Shown: positions 37,521 to 47,143 of the stretch, piece by piece
Layout: every line of letters begins with the position of its first letter
Position numbering within the stretch: position 1 is the first letter of the stretch
DNA from: a virus
Reading direction: 5' to 3' (one strand)
Virus record (IMG/VR): IMGVR_UViG_3300010157_000040
Coordinates: 1-64,000 of that record
DNA: 64,000 bases
Notes under the pieces: model-generated
The model's input: the letters and a program-made list of their open reading frames with translations, nothing else
What the model was told of the DNA's origin: nothing
Databases searched by the model: none
Translations under genes and position numbers: made by a program

Positions 37521-37847
37521 ATGAAAAAATGTATGAGTTGTGGAGGTACCACAAAGAAAATGGCTAAAGGTGGTTCTACTTTATCTGGTTCTGCAATGGC
37601 AAAACAACCTGGACAATTTTATGGTATTCCTCAAAGTGGAATGACAGGACCTAACAAAAATTCTGTTACAGAAACTATGAAGAAAGGTGGTAGTGTTAAA
37701 CATCCTGGATTTAAAGCAGTTGCATCTAAGATTGCTTCAAAACAAGGTATTAGTAAAAATGCTGCATCTGCAATATTAGCAGCATCTACTAGAAAAGCAA
37801 GTGTAAAAGCAAAAATTGCAAATCCACGTTTGAAAAGAGTTAAGTAA
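37521..37847 (+). CDS. Small basic GG-motif protein
   Basis: 108 residues with a CMSCGGTTKKM start (CxxC), KMAKGGSTLSG and MKKGGSVKHPG. The C-terminus is helical (FKAVASKIASKQGISKNAASAILAAS), with a shape seen in phage proteins annotated as DUF7218-like. Basic, like its neighbours. Confidence 0.5.
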   Translation: MKKCMSCGGTTKKMAKGGSTLSGSAMAKQPGQFYGIPQSGMTGPNKNSVTETMKKGGSVKHPGFKAVASKIASKQGISKNAASAILAASTRKASVKAKIANPRLKRVK

Positions 37848-37853
37848 AAACTT

Positions 37854-38051
37854 ATGTTAACACCAAAACAAAAGTTAAAAGAAAAAGTTACATATGCAAA
37901 AGCTATGGTAAAAGGTTATGTAAAAACATTAAAACCATTATCAAAAGAAAGTAAAGCTGCACGTACTGCAAACAATGATTATAAAAAATCCATTGATACA
38001 GAATTTGGTTTACAAAGAAAAGGTGGAACAATAAAATCTAAAAAAAAATAA
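37854..38051 (+). CDS. Small basic GG-motif protein
   Basis: 65 residues, Lys-rich, helical, ending with QRKGGTIKSKKK. It is the last gene of the basic cluster and precedes the first ring-type gene by 3 bases. Confidence 0.45.
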   Translation: MLTPKQKLKEKVTYAKAMVKGYVKTLKPLSKESKAARTANNDYKKSIDTEFGLQRKGGTIKSKKK

Positions 38052-38054
38052 CAA

Positions 38055-38753
38055 ATGCAAAATAGTACCATTACTATTAAAATCAAACAAAGAATCAACA
38101 AATTAGATTCTAATGATTATGACAACATTGAATGTTGGCAAATAGTTGAGGTATTTAATAAAGCACAAGTAGAATGGGCACGTAGACAGTTACATGGTAT
38201 TAACCTAGTAAAAGAAGGTGATGAACAATCTACTAGAAGAAAAGATGATCTACAAGTTTTAATGAATAGTTATACAATGCCAATTGCAGATGTAGAGTAC
38301 TACTATGAGTGTACTATGCCTACTGATTACTTACAATGGAAAAGAGTAGATGTATTTGCAAAAAAAGATTGTTGTGAGAATAGAAGAATGACAGTTTATT
38401 TTGCAGAAGAAGGTAATGTAAATTTACTTTTAAGAGACAAACAAAAACAACCTAATTTTGAATGGGCAGAAACATTTGCTACTTTAAAAGGTAATCATGT
38501 AAATGTTTATACAAATAAAGATTTTGAAATAAATCAAACTACTTTAATATACTACAGACAACCTGTAAAGATTCAGATTAAGGGTTGTGTAGATCCTTAT
38601 ACAGGAGTTGAATCATTAGTAAATGTAAATTGTGAATTTAAAGATGATGTTGTAGAAGTAATAATAGATGAGGCAGTAAGTATACTTGCCGGAGATATTG
38701 AATCTGGAAATCAGTTCTCAAGAGGTACAGAAACAGCAGAACGTAATAATTAA
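38055..38753 (+). CDS. Head-tail ring protein, crAss-like type
   Basis: 232 residues. IKQRINKLDSNDYDNIECWQIVEVFNKAQVEWARRQLHG is a block that I recall from a conserved structural (ring/neck) protein of crAss-like phages. A helical N-terminus with a beta-rich C-terminal half fits a ring subunit under the portal. The exact ring number is unknown. Confidence 0.55.
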   Translation: MQNSTITIKIKQRINKLDSNDYDNIECWQIVEVFNKAQVEWARRQLHGINLVKEGDEQSTRRKDDLQVLMNSYTMPIADVEYYYECTMPTDYLQWKRVDVFAKKDCCENRRMTVYFAEEGNVNLLLRDKQKQPNFEWAETFATLKGNHVNVYTNKDFEINQTTLIYYRQPVKIQIKGCVDPYTGVESLVNVNCEFKDDVVEVIIDEAVSILAGDIESGNQFSRGTETAERNN

Positions 38754-38764
38754 TAAAAGAAATA

Positions 38765-39214
38765 ATGGAAAAACCTAGAATGTTAAAAAGAGATACAACA
38801 ACAAGTACTCCAGAAAAAGGATATATTGGTGGATCACTAGAACAAATTACTGCATCATGTGTATCTGAATTGATGAATGGAGCAACAAGTATTCATAAGT
38901 TACATCTTAAAGTAACAGGACCTGGATCATTTGCAGCACACAAAGCTCTTAATGAATTATATGATGCTTTACCTGATCATGCAGATGCATTAGCAGAAGG
39001 ATTTCAAGGAGCAGCAGAAGTACTTTTAAAATATAATGATGTTGCACCTAAAACATTAAATACTGTTGAAGATGGACTTGGTTATATTAGAATGCTAGTT
39101 GAAATGGTAGATAGTTTACAATCTAAAATGCCATACTCAGAAATAGTAAATGAACTTGACACAGTTAAGTCTACATTAAACTCAGCTAAATATAAATTAA
39201 AGTTCTTGAAATAA
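38765..39214 (+). CDS. Hypothetical virion-region protein
   Basis: 149 residues, all-helical. ITASCVSELMNGATSIHKLHLKVTGPGSFAAHKALNELYDALPDHADALAEGFQGA resembles the helical pattern of ferritin-like or Dps-like proteins (HKALNELYDAL and DHADALAE could be metal ligands), but I am not sure. The other reading is a plain helical virion protein. It is last in its operon, before a strong promoter. Confidence 0.4.
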   Translation: MEKPRMLKRDTTTSTPEKGYIGGSLEQITASCVSELMNGATSIHKLHLKVTGPGSFAAHKALNELYDALPDHADALAEGFQGAAEVLLKYNDVAPKTLNTVEDGLGYIRMLVEMVDSLQSKMPYSEIVNELDTVKSTLNSAKYKLKFLK

Positions 39215-39216
39215 TT

Positions 39217-39245
39217 TTGTTATATCAAAAACTTTTACTATATTA
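39217..39245 (+). promoter_or_regulatory. Rightward promoter TTGTTA-N16-TATATTA
   Basis: TTGTTA at 39217-39222 and TATATTA at 39239-39245, followed by a second TAGTATATTATATTA stretch. The doubled box suggests high activity for the 39281 gene. Confidence 0.6.
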
Positions 39246-39280
39246 TAGTATATTATATTATTAACTAAAAACAAAACAAA

Positions 39281-40930
39281 ATGGCTTATTTTAATCATGC
39301 TTTTAAGAAAGCATTTCTTGCCACAGGCGGGACACAAATTAATACAGTAATTACATATCCTAATGCTAGTACTACAACAGCTACTACATCTGAAGGTTAT
39401 TTAACTACTCAAGGTTTACCAACTTATGCACTTAACCAGTTATCTGCAAATGCTGCATCTGCAACTACTGATGGTTATATTGGATGGTTTAACCCAAAAT
39501 CAAATTTATCTGTTGATATCAATGGTGAAGGATTTGCACCTTGTTGTAATTTATATCTTGCTGGTTCAGCAATTTATTCTAATGACAAGATTGGTCCTTT
39601 AACAGGTGGTTACCAAGAGACTAACAAGTCTAAAATGGTTAACCCTAAGTATGTATCTAGATTTTATTCAGTAGCACCATGTGCTCCACAAAACAATGTA
39701 ATCCATATTGGTTCAACATATTGGACTGCAGGTGGTGGTGCTTTAACTGAAACTATTCTTGTTAATGGTTCAGGTTATGCTCTTACAGGTGTTACTACTG
39801 TAACTGGTGGTACAGGTGAAGGATTAGTTGTTTCTTTTACTGCTGATGGTGGTGGAAACATTCTAACAGCTACAATTATTAATCCAGGAAAAGGATATAC
39901 TGCTGGTGATGTAGTAACTTTAGTTGGTGGTGGTAATGATGCTACATTAACTATTAATACAGTAACTGATGCTCATGCTCAAGTAGGATGTGGTATTTCT
40001 CCAGAATGTTGTAAAGAATTTTATTGTGGTGAGACTTATTCTTTACGTTTAGATGTAAAAGGTTCTCCTGCATTAAGATTTTTAAATCACAATGCATATT
40101 CAACACAAGATGCTTATACAGGATGTTGTCCAGATGGATCAATTGCTCCAGTTGCAGTTGACTCAACTACAGTAATGATTTTATGGGCAAATGGTTTAAC
40201 TACCAATCCAATTGTTGGTCCTTTTGTACAAATTGTTGTGCAAGCTGAAGACGGAACATTATGGTATGCTCCAGGAACATCTGCTACTTGGTTAGCTGCT
40301 AATGGTGCTGATACTTGGAATAATTATGTATCTCCAGGACACGTAGAAGGTGCATGTGCAGGTTTAATCTTAAATGGTGCTTATGTAGATACTAAGTTTG
40401 GAGATTGTACATTCCAACTTTCTGATTTCTATGAAAAAGAGCCAGTAAGATTATATGCTTCTGAAGTAGATTATAATGGTGACCCATGTACATTTACTAC
40501 TCTTTGTGTAGTAACAGAATGTCAAGGTCTTCAAGTTCAAGGTTTAGGAGAAACAGTAGTAAGAGAATTGACTATGTCAGAATCTTACAGACAAAACTTC
40601 TTAGCAACTGACTTTAGGATCCGTGAGATTACTCAAGGAAACCAAATTATTAGTTCAGTTGATAGAAGTCAATTATACTACAGATATATTTTACAACACA
40701 ATGTTCCAAGAAATTATAATCCTTCTGGTACATTTGATGCTGATCAATACTTGTTAGAAGTATTCTCTATAGCACCTCTTACTACATTTTCTAATGATAC
40801 TGCTGGATGGTTAGATTCTTGTGGTGTTTGTGAGATTGATCAATACTCTTGTGATACAGTATGTGATGTTCCAGTGAACTTCCCAGCTGTACCTAAGTAC
40901 AATCCTTACAATGTAGTTTCTTGTTACTAA
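39281..40930 (+). CDS. Abundant structural protein, single-gene unit
   Basis: 549 residues, with its own promoter and a strong terminator, which is the pattern of a high-copy virion protein. The N-terminal residues MAYFNHAFKKAFLATGG are followed by beta-rich, Cys-containing sequence. An inserted module at about 165-230 (VNGSGYALTG, IINPGKGYTAGDVVTLVGGG) is a common bacteriophage surface-domain repeat. Candidates are a head-decoration, tail or collar protein; the sequence does not decide. Confidence 0.6.
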   Translation: MAYFNHAFKKAFLATGGTQINTVITYPNASTTTATTSEGYLTTQGLPTYALNQLSANAASATTDGYIGWFNPKSNLSVDINGEGFAPCCNLYLAGSAIYSNDKIGPLTGGYQETNKSKMVNPKYVSRFYSVAPCAPQNNVIHIGSTYWTAGGGALTETILVNGSGYALTGVTTVTGGTGEGLVVSFTADGGGNILTATIINPGKGYTAGDVVTLVGGGNDATLTINTVTDAHAQVGCGISPECCKEFYCGETYSLRLDVKGSPALRFLNHNAYSTQDAYTGCCPDGSIAPVAVDSTTVMILWANGLTTNPIVGPFVQIVVQAEDGTLWYAPGTSATWLAANGADTWNNYVSPGHVEGACAGLILNGAYVDTKFGDCTFQLSDFYEKEPVRLYASEVDYNGDPCTFTTLCVVTECQGLQVQGLGETVVRELTMSESYRQNFLATDFRIREITQGNQIISSVDRSQLYYRYILQHNVPRNYNPSGTFDADQYLLEVFSIAPLTTFSNDTAGWLDSCGVCEIDQYSCDTVCDVPVNFPAVPKYNPYNVVSCY

Positions 40931-40956
40931 TAGAATGTAATTAATTACTAACTAAT

Positions 40957-40997
40957 AAAGGGGGAGAAGAGTTCTAAACTCCTCTCCCTTTTTTTAT
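40957..40997 (+). terminator. Intrinsic terminator
   Basis: AAAGGGGGAGAAGAG-TTCTAAA-CTCCTCTCCCTTT, then TTTT. A long stem with a small internal bulge. It ends the 39281 unit. Confidence 0.85.
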
Positions 40998-41010
40998 TTA
41001 AAATATTATC

Positions 41011-41571
41011 ATGGCTAATCATGTTTTAAGTTTAGAAGTACCAACAGTAATGAATCCATGCATCTTAAAGATGTTTGATACAAGTGTGTATGCACTTAAT
41101 ATGCCTGTTACATGTCCAACATTAGATGTTACTGTTCCAGGTTTTGCATATTCAAATGAAATTACAGGGATAACAATGAGTAATTTTGTTACTTATGGTC
41201 AGTTAACTTTAACAGCATGTGATTTACAATTGCAAACAAGTAATTGTGGTACTCAATATTTAGAAATTCCTGATGGAATATATATAATTAAATATAGTGT
41301 ATCTCCTAATGAATTAGTTTATGTAGAATATAATCATTTAAGAATTAGTAAAGCATTAGTAAAATATAATAAGATCTTGTGTGATATAGATGCAGCAGCA
41401 TGTGATCCACCATTTAAGATCAAACAAAAACTTGAACAACTCGGATTAATTAATATGTATTTATTAGCAGCAAAATCTAAAGTAGAGACATGTCATGAAC
41501 CTCAGAAAGGAATGTCACTTTATAACTATGCATTAAAACTATTAAATAAATTTGAATGTTCTAATTGTTAA
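41011..41571 (+). CDS. Cysteine-containing virion-region protein
   Basis: 186 residues: a beta-rich N-terminal 110 residues and a helical C-terminus. Cys are scattered and the chain ends in FECSNC. No family recognised. Codon and residue composition match the neighbouring surface proteins. Confidence 0.5.
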   Translation: MANHVLSLEVPTVMNPCILKMFDTSVYALNMPVTCPTLDVTVPGFAYSNEITGITMSNFVTYGQLTLTACDLQLQTSNCGTQYLEIPDGIYIIKYSVSPNELVYVEYNHLRISKALVKYNKILCDIDAAACDPPFKIKQKLEQLGLINMYLLAAKSKVETCHEPQKGMSLYNYALKLLNKFECSNC

Positions 41572-41590
41572 ACCTTTAAAACCAAAACCA

Positions 41591-41782
41591 ATGGCTCAAT
41601 GTTCAAATTGTAAAAAAAATCTTTCTTGTGGTTGTCAGAAAAGAACGGCAACAGATGGAAAGTCTGTGTGTACTAATTGTATTACAAATTATCAAGCACA
41701 ACAGTCAATGAAAAATCCAATAACTAAAGTAGCAGGTCAAACACCAACTACTCAACCTACTGGAGTAAATAAAATACAATAA
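41591..41782 (+). CDS. Small zinc-finger-like protein
   Basis: 63 residues from the ATG at 41591; an upstream in-frame start overlaps the previous gene. MAQCSNCKKNLSCGCQKR and SVCTNC give a C-x2-C, C-x-C, C-x2-C arrangement, suggesting a treble-clef-type zinc knuckle. The tail is Pro/Thr-rich. Confidence 0.55.
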   Translation: MAQCSNCKKNLSCGCQKRTATDGKSVCTNCITNYQAQQSMKNPITKVAGQTPTTQPTGVNKIQ

Positions 41783-41798
41783 TAAAATAAAATAAATA

Positions 41799-43661
41799 AT
41801 GGCAGCTCCTACTACTTTTTTTTATGTATATACTCCATGTTGTGGAGCTGATCCAATTTATTTTAAACCTGGTGGACCTGGAATAGTTCCCGGAACTTAT
41901 GATAAAGTATTTATATATGAAGGAGCAATTGATGGACCTGGTTATGGTGGTTTATATATTGGTCAATGTTATGGTGTTACTATAGCTGAGTTAGGTACAT
42001 TACCATCTCCTGCTCCTCAAAATTCAACTGAGTATTCTTTTTTAAACATAGTACCTTCTCAAGGATATTCAAATTTATTTCCAATTAATGTTAACAGTCC
42101 AAGTTGTGTAGGATTAGAATGTCCCACTTGTCCTCAAGTTTGTTACTTATTAGTTAGTTGTGATTTTATAACTGTACCTTTTACTACTACTACAGATTTG
42201 TCAGCTTATGTAGGACAATCTATACAAGTATCTGCATCAGATATTGGAACAGTATGTGTTCAAGTTTTAATTGCTCCAGTAGAAGTTACATGTAATAATT
42301 CAATACCAGTAGTATATGTTGGTACTTGTGTATGTGACTGTATTTGTTATTCAGTTGTAGCAAGTGCAAAAAATTGTTTATATGTAAAGTGTGATGGAAC
42401 TTTAGGATGGACAGGATTACTTACAGGATTAGAAGTAAAGATATGTTCAAAATCATATCCTTATTTACAAGGTATTGTAATGCAAGATCCATTTTATATA
42501 ATTGACAATGGTCTTTGTGTAGATGGTTTATGTCCAGACTTATGTTTTAAATTAGTAGACTGTGATGGAATAGAAGATCCAATTTATACAACATCACAAT
42601 CATTAGGTATATATGCTATACTAAATACAACAATACATATTGAAGGATCTAAAACTTGTTGGTTAATTTCAGAAGAATTAGTATGTAATTGTTCAATCAA
42701 TGTAGTTGTAACACAAACATTTGTAGATTGTGCAAGTTGTAAAGAACCTGTTTCATATCAGTTAACTGAATGTACAACAGGTGAAATAGTTTATACAACA
42801 AGTAATTTATCATTATATGTTAATCAAGTAGTTGAAAGAACTGGATGTGCAGGATGTTGGTTAGTTGAACAATTAAATTTTATTCCACCAAGTGATATAA
42901 TTATTACAGTAACTCTTTCATATAAAGACTGTAAAACTTGTAATACAAATTTTTATCAATTAACAGATTGTAACGGTGTTGAACAATCAATTATTACATA
43001 TACAGATTTATCAGCATATGTTGCTCAAGTAATTACACTTGATTGGTGTCCAAGTATTTGTTGGAGAGTTAGTACAACTAATGAATGGTTAAATGCGGGT
43101 GTTGTATTTGTTAATCAAAACTTTACAACATGTGTAAGTTGTTTAACAAGTTTTCCTTGTATATGTAGTACAGTTACAAATCATGGTACAACAACTGAAG
43201 TATATGAATATACTAATTGTTCTGCTAACATTGAAACTTATACATTAGCACCTGGAGAAACCAGTCCTAAAACATGTTTAATAAAATGGAACACTACATT
43301 TGCTACAGATACGGTAACTTATTTTGGAGACTGTACATATTTTTCTGATGCTTATGATTGTCCTGCTCCTATTTATCCTAAGAGATATGTAACTCCTGGT
43401 TATAATACTCCAGCATGTTCAATTGAAAAATATGAAAAAATTTCTTGTAGAGCTGCAGAAGTTATGTATAAAAAAGTATTAGAACAAAGATATGGAATTA
43501 CAAACTGTTGTCCTGATGATGATCAAAAATGGTTAATTAAAAAACAATTAATTGATTTAGCAGCACTACTTGATCCAGATTATATTTGTGCAATAACTAC
43601 ATCATGTTGTAATGAAGCACCTAATTGTGGATGTTCACCATTAAAGACTTGTAATTCTTAA
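41799..43661 (+). CDS. Cysteine-rich repeat virion protein B
   Basis: 620 residues. From about 110 there are repeats of about 65-70 residues beginning YxLVxC or YQLTxC and ending with CxxC (LVSCDF; KLVDCDG..TCW..CASC; QLTECTT..GCW..CKTC; QLTDCNG..ICW..CVSC). The cysteine layout matches the repeats of the 19255 protein although the two genes are 20 kb apart. The C-terminal 120 residues form a separate helical domain (EKISCRAAEVMYKKVLEQ). Probably a disulfide- or metal-stabilised surface protein. Confidence 0.6.
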   Translation: MAAPTTFFYVYTPCCGADPIYFKPGGPGIVPGTYDKVFIYEGAIDGPGYGGLYIGQCYGVTIAELGTLPSPAPQNSTEYSFLNIVPSQGYSNLFPINVNSPSCVGLECPTCPQVCYLLVSCDFITVPFTTTTDLSAYVGQSIQVSASDIGTVCVQVLIAPVEVTCNNSIPVVYVGTCVCDCICYSVVASAKNCLYVKCDGTLGWTGLLTGLEVKICSKSYPYLQGIVMQDPFYIIDNGLCVDGLCPDLCFKLVDCDGIEDPIYTTSQSLGIYAILNTTIHIEGSKTCWLISEELVCNCSINVVVTQTFVDCASCKEPVSYQLTECTTGEIVYTTSNLSLYVNQVVERTGCAGCWLVEQLNFIPPSDIIITVTLSYKDCKTCNTNFYQLTDCNGVEQSIITYTDLSAYVAQVITLDWCPSICWRVSTTNEWLNAGVVFVNQNFTTCVSCLTSFPCICSTVTNHGTTTEVYEYTNCSANIETYTLAPGETSPKTCLIKWNTTFATDTVTYFGDCTYFSDAYDCPAPIYPKRYVTPGYNTPACSIEKYEKISCRAAEVMYKKVLEQRYGITNCCPDDDQKWLIKKQLIDLAALLDPDYICAITTSCCNEAPNCGCSPLKTCNS

Positions 43662-43678
43662 TAAAATTTTGTATATTA
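43649..43678 (+). promoter_or_regulatory. Rightward promoter TTGTAA-N17-TATATTA
   Basis: TTGTAA at 43649-43654 lies inside the end of the previous gene and TATATTA is at 43672-43678. Spacer of 17 bases. The start codon follows 16 bases later. Confidence 0.55.
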
Positions 43679-43694
43679 TATTAATAGTAAAAGT

Positions 43695-45359
43695 ATGAAA
43701 CCTTTAAATTTAGATAATTCTCCTTGTAGTCCAATGTCATCTAACTGTGTTATATGGCAAGGTCCAGATCTTCCATGTATTAAATTATGTGCAGGAGATA
43801 CAATTTCTGATGTTGTATTTAAATTAGCAACAGAACTTTGTGCAGTAATGGATACATTGAAAGTTACTAGTTATGATCTTGCTTGTTTTAATATAGTAAG
43901 TTGTCCACCAAGTACTTTTCAAGAACTTTTACAATTTTTGATTAGTCAAATTTGTGCTTTAAATACAAGTACTGGAACAGCAACTGTAACAACTACAGGT
44001 ACAACTAAATCTGCAGCAGATACATTAGTAACAGTAGCGGATTGTTTTGTAGTTGGAATAAATTCAGTAATGAGTTTAGTAGATTATACAAGAGCTGCAG
44101 GAGTTAAAATTTGTGGTATTATTCAAGAAATAAATATTATCAATGCTAGCATTGTTAATTTAAATATAAGAGTAACAACATTAGAAACAGCACCTGCACC
44201 AGTTTTTACATTACCTTCTATGGCAGTTAACTGTAACTTAAGTGGTACTGTTATAACTCCAGGATCATATCAAATTGATCTAGTATTAGATGCACTAGTA
44301 AATGATAGTACTTATGGGTATTGTGCACTTACTAGTGCAACCGGTTTACCTTCTGCTTTATATGCATCTGTAATTTCTCAATGTATTGCAGATACAAATC
44401 TTTCATTAGTATTCGGAACACAATTTTCTATAGCTTATTTTGGAACATGGGTAGCAACAGCAAACTTAAATACAGTAGCTGATGCTATTAATAATTTATG
44501 GATTGTACTATGTGACATTTATACTTATACAAGTACATTAAGTGTAGTAGGTGTAACTACTCCTTCAATTGATGTTTCTGTTTCTGCAGGTCCAGTATAT
44601 AGAATTACTGCTAAGATGGTAGATACTGGTTGGAATGATCTTGAAGGATTTGATTATTACACAGGTATTCAAAAACCACAAGCAAGAAGAATTGGTAATG
44701 TAGTACATTTTAGAGGTAGTGTATATATTCCATTAGATAATGGTGCAGGTACTGTAGTTAATATGATATCTACAGATGCATGTAGAACAGTAATACAATC
44801 AACACCTTTTACAGGAGCAGGTGGTATTACATATGATGCGTCTAATAATATAGTATTTAATAATGATTCTTCAGTTGTTCCTGTAACAATAATGGCAGCA
44901 CCTGAAAACTTTGATGATACATATGCAGTATCAACATACAATGCTACAAGACAACTTGAAATGGTAAATGGTATTGGTGTTGCTACAGCTTTTTTAAATG
45001 CATATGTTAATGTAGAAATGACATTTGATAAAAAGTTATCAGTAACAGCTTTACAAAATTTAGAAATAAATACATTAGACACAAATAGTTTACAAGGTTA
45101 TTCAGCACCTAGACTCACTACTAGTAATATAAGATTAGGAGACTTTGTTCCAGATTATAATGGTTCTGGTACATATATACATAATGCATCTGTAAACACA
45201 AATTATCCTTTAGTTTCTGATGCAACAAATGTTGTATGGCCTATTACTATAGATGGTGCAAATCAAAATGATTTAGGTGGGTTTATGTTTAAATTAGATG
45301 GTTTAATAACATACTTAGATGCTTGTACAATTGATGTACCAGTACAAGCATGTTTATAA
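43695..45359 (+). CDS. Large Cys/Thr-rich surface protein
   Basis: 554 residues. N-terminal Cys-rich part (CSPMSSNCVIWQGPDLPC), then coiled-coil and beta-rich parts with many Thr and Val, and a distinct C-terminal domain (LNTDNSLQGYS-type region). No known family. It starts a new transcription unit with the collagen-like gene. A host-contact role is likely by composition and context only. Confidence 0.5.
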   Translation: MKPLNLDNSPCSPMSSNCVIWQGPDLPCIKLCAGDTISDVVFKLATELCAVMDTLKVTSYDLACFNIVSCPPSTFQELLQFLISQICALNTSTGTATVTTTGTTKSAADTLVTVADCFVVGINSVMSLVDYTRAAGVKICGIIQEINIINASIVNLNIRVTTLETAPAPVFTLPSMAVNCNLSGTVITPGSYQIDLVLDALVNDSTYGYCALTSATGLPSALYASVISQCIADTNLSLVFGTQFSIAYFGTWVATANLNTVADAINNLWIVLCDIYTYTSTLSVVGVTTPSIDVSVSAGPVYRITAKMVDTGWNDLEGFDYYTGIQKPQARRIGNVVHFRGSVYIPLDNGAGTVVNMISTDACRTVIQSTPFTGAGGITYDASNNIVFNNDSSVVPVTIMAAPENFDDTYAVSTYNATRQLEMVNGIGVATAFLNAYVNVEMTFDKKLSVTALQNLEINTLDTNSLQGYSAPRLTTSNIRLGDFVPDYNGSGTYIHNASVNTNYPLVSDATNVVWPITIDGANQNDLGGFMFKLDGLITYLDACTIDVPVQACL

Positions 45360-45371
45360 AATATAAATAAA

Positions 45372-46433
45372 ATGGCAACAACAACATGTAAAAAATGTGG
45401 ATGTCAAGATGACTTCTTAACTTCACCACCTCCATGTCCTACTCCTGCAGGATGTCCTGATCCAGAACCATGTTCTGAAACATTTGACTCACAATGTATA
45501 ATATATACAGGTGCTCCAATTATGTGTGGTCTAGATACAGTAGTTCCTACTGATACAAACATAGAAGTAGCATTAGTTGATACAATTACATATTTATGTG
45601 CTAATGGTGGTGGTGGTGGTGCAACTGGTCCACAGGGACCTGCTGGAATTCAAGGAGTCCAGGGTGTAGCCGGTCCAGTTGGTCCTCAAGGAACTAGTGG
45701 TTCTGCAGGTGGTGCTGGCACAACAGGTGCTACTGGACCTCAAGGTATACAAGGTGTCGCAGGACCCGTTGGTCCAGCAGGATTAAATTGGCAAGGTTCA
45801 TGGTCTGCTACAGGAATTTATGTTTCTGATGATGCAGTAGGATTTAATGGTGCTTCATGGTTTTGTTTAAATGCTGTTGGTCCATCTGCAAGTAATCCAC
45901 TTAGTGATCCAACTAACTGGGCTCTGTTAGCATCAGAAGGTGCTGTAGGTCCAGCAGGACCAACAGGTGCATCTGGTATAGCTGGTGCTGCAGGAGCTAC
46001 AGGTCCACAAGGTCCTACAGGTTCAACAGGTAGTCAAGGAATACAAGGTATAACAGGACCAACAGGAGCTCAAGGTATTCAAGGAATTCAGGGAATACCT
46101 GGTCAAAATAATCCTGCTTATAAAGTATATACAGCTCTATTAACAAGAACTGGAGCAACTGCACCAAGTGCAGTTGTTTTAGAAAACACATTAGGCACAA
46201 TTACATTTAGTTATATAACTACAGGAGTTTATTATATAAATTCAACAAATTTATTTATTTATAATAAAACAGTAATTTTTATACAACAAGAGCCAAATGG
46301 TACAAATGGAAATGTTTTATCTGCTGGATTCTTAACCCCAAGTCTTATTCCTATAACTCAAAGTACTTTTGCTGGTACAAATGATGATGATTGGGGTTCC
46401 CCAGTATCAGTAGAGATAAGAGTATATAATTAA
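45372..46433 (+). CDS. Collagen-like surface protein with embedded carbohydrate-binding segment
   Basis: 353 residues. A Cys-rich N-terminus is followed by Gly-x-y repeats at about 85-140 (GPQGPAGIQGVQGVAGPVG) and again at about 195-245. Between them lies LNWQGSWSATGIYVSDDAVGFNG, a segment with the WxG...Y..gD.V...g pattern of small carbohydrate-binding modules. The C-terminus is a globular beta domain. Collagen-like triple helices act as extended spacers in phage fibres. It is followed by a terminator. Confidence 0.75.
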   Translation: MATTTCKKCGCQDDFLTSPPPCPTPAGCPDPEPCSETFDSQCIIYTGAPIMCGLDTVVPTDTNIEVALVDTITYLCANGGGGGATGPQGPAGIQGVQGVAGPVGPQGTSGSAGGAGTTGATGPQGIQGVAGPVGPAGLNWQGSWSATGIYVSDDAVGFNGASWFCLNAVGPSASNPLSDPTNWALLASEGAVGPAGPTGASGIAGAAGATGPQGPTGSTGSQGIQGITGPTGAQGIQGIQGIPGQNNPAYKVYTALLTRTGATAPSAVVLENTLGTITFSYITTGVYYINSTNLFIYNKTVIFIQQEPNGTNGNVLSAGFLTPSLIPITQSTFAGTNDDDWGSPVSVEIRVYN

Positions 46434-46470
46434 AGAAGTTGCAGTTTGTTGGTTTCTGTAACAACAACGG

Positions 46471-46505
46471 CAAAGCCCTCACACTTGTGGGGGTTTTGTT
46501 TTTTT
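46471..46505 (+). terminator. Intrinsic terminator
   Basis: CAAAGCCCTCACA-CTT-GTGGGGGTTTTG followed by TTTTTTT. GC-rich for this genome. It ends the collagen-like gene unit. Confidence 0.85.
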
Positions 46506-46520
46506 ATACTATATTTACAT

Positions 46521-46550
46521 TTGTTAAAGTCAGTTATTTTTAGTATATTA
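46521..46550 (+). promoter_or_regulatory. Rightward promoter TTGTTA-N17-TATATTA
   Basis: TTGTTA at 46521-46526, 17-base spacer ending in TTTTTAG, TATATTA at 46544-46550. Start codon at 46562. It heads the neck/muzzle operon. Confidence 0.6.
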
Positions 46551-46561
46551 ATATATATAGT

Positions 46562-47143
46562 ATGAGGGAGTTTAGAAAACCAGATGTTAAAGCACCAAGA
46601 TTTAGACCAGAAGTTTATAATATTTTAAGTCAAGAGTTTTTTAGCAAGTTTAAAGAAAAGTATCCTAGGTATAAAAACCTAGATAATAAAGATTTAAGAA
46701 AGATAGCAAAAACTTTTAATAATCTTGTTTATCAAAAGGTAATAGATACAAGGGATGGTATTCAATTACCTGAATCTATAGGTTGGATATTTATTGGAAC
46801 ATGTAATCAAAGTAAAAAAGAAAACATTGACTTTGCTAAATCTAATAAATATGGAGTTACTGTAACTAATAAGAACTGGGAAACTGATGGTAAGTTAGCT
46901 AAGATATTTTTTACCAATCATGCACCTAAACATAAAATGAAGAATGCTGAATTCTGGAGTTTTGTTGCATGTAGAGATTTTAAAAGATCAGTTGCAAAAA
47001 CATATCCTGAAAATTGGAATATGTATGTTGCTGTAGATCCAACAAAAAAACTTAGATTGATATATCAAAATACAGTTTTTAAAAATATGTTAAAAGCAAA
47101 ACAAGATAAAGCTTTAGAAAATTATAATGAGTTTGACCTATGA
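46562..47143 (+). CDS. Neck-region structural protein, crAss-like type
   Basis: 193 residues. FRKPDVKAPRFRPEVYNILSQEFFSKFKEKYP at the N-terminus is a pattern that I associate with a conserved structural protein of crAss-like phages. Basic and mixed alpha/beta. It overlaps the next gene by 4 bases. Role in the portal-tail junction is inferred. Confidence 0.55.
   Translation: MREFRKPDVKAPRFRPEVYNILSQEFFSKFKEKYPRYKNLDNKDLRKIAKTFNNLVYQKVIDTRDGIQLPESIGWIFIGTCNQSKKENIDFAKSNKYGVTVTNKNWETDGKLAKIFFTNHAPKHKMKNAEFWSFVACRDFKRSVAKTYPENWNMYVAVDPTKKLRLIYQNTVFKNMLKAKQDKALENYNEFDL

Noticed and set aside
44669-45082. Minus-strand ORF of 137 codons
   Set aside because: It is antisense to the 43695 surface protein, with no leader or neighbour on that strand.
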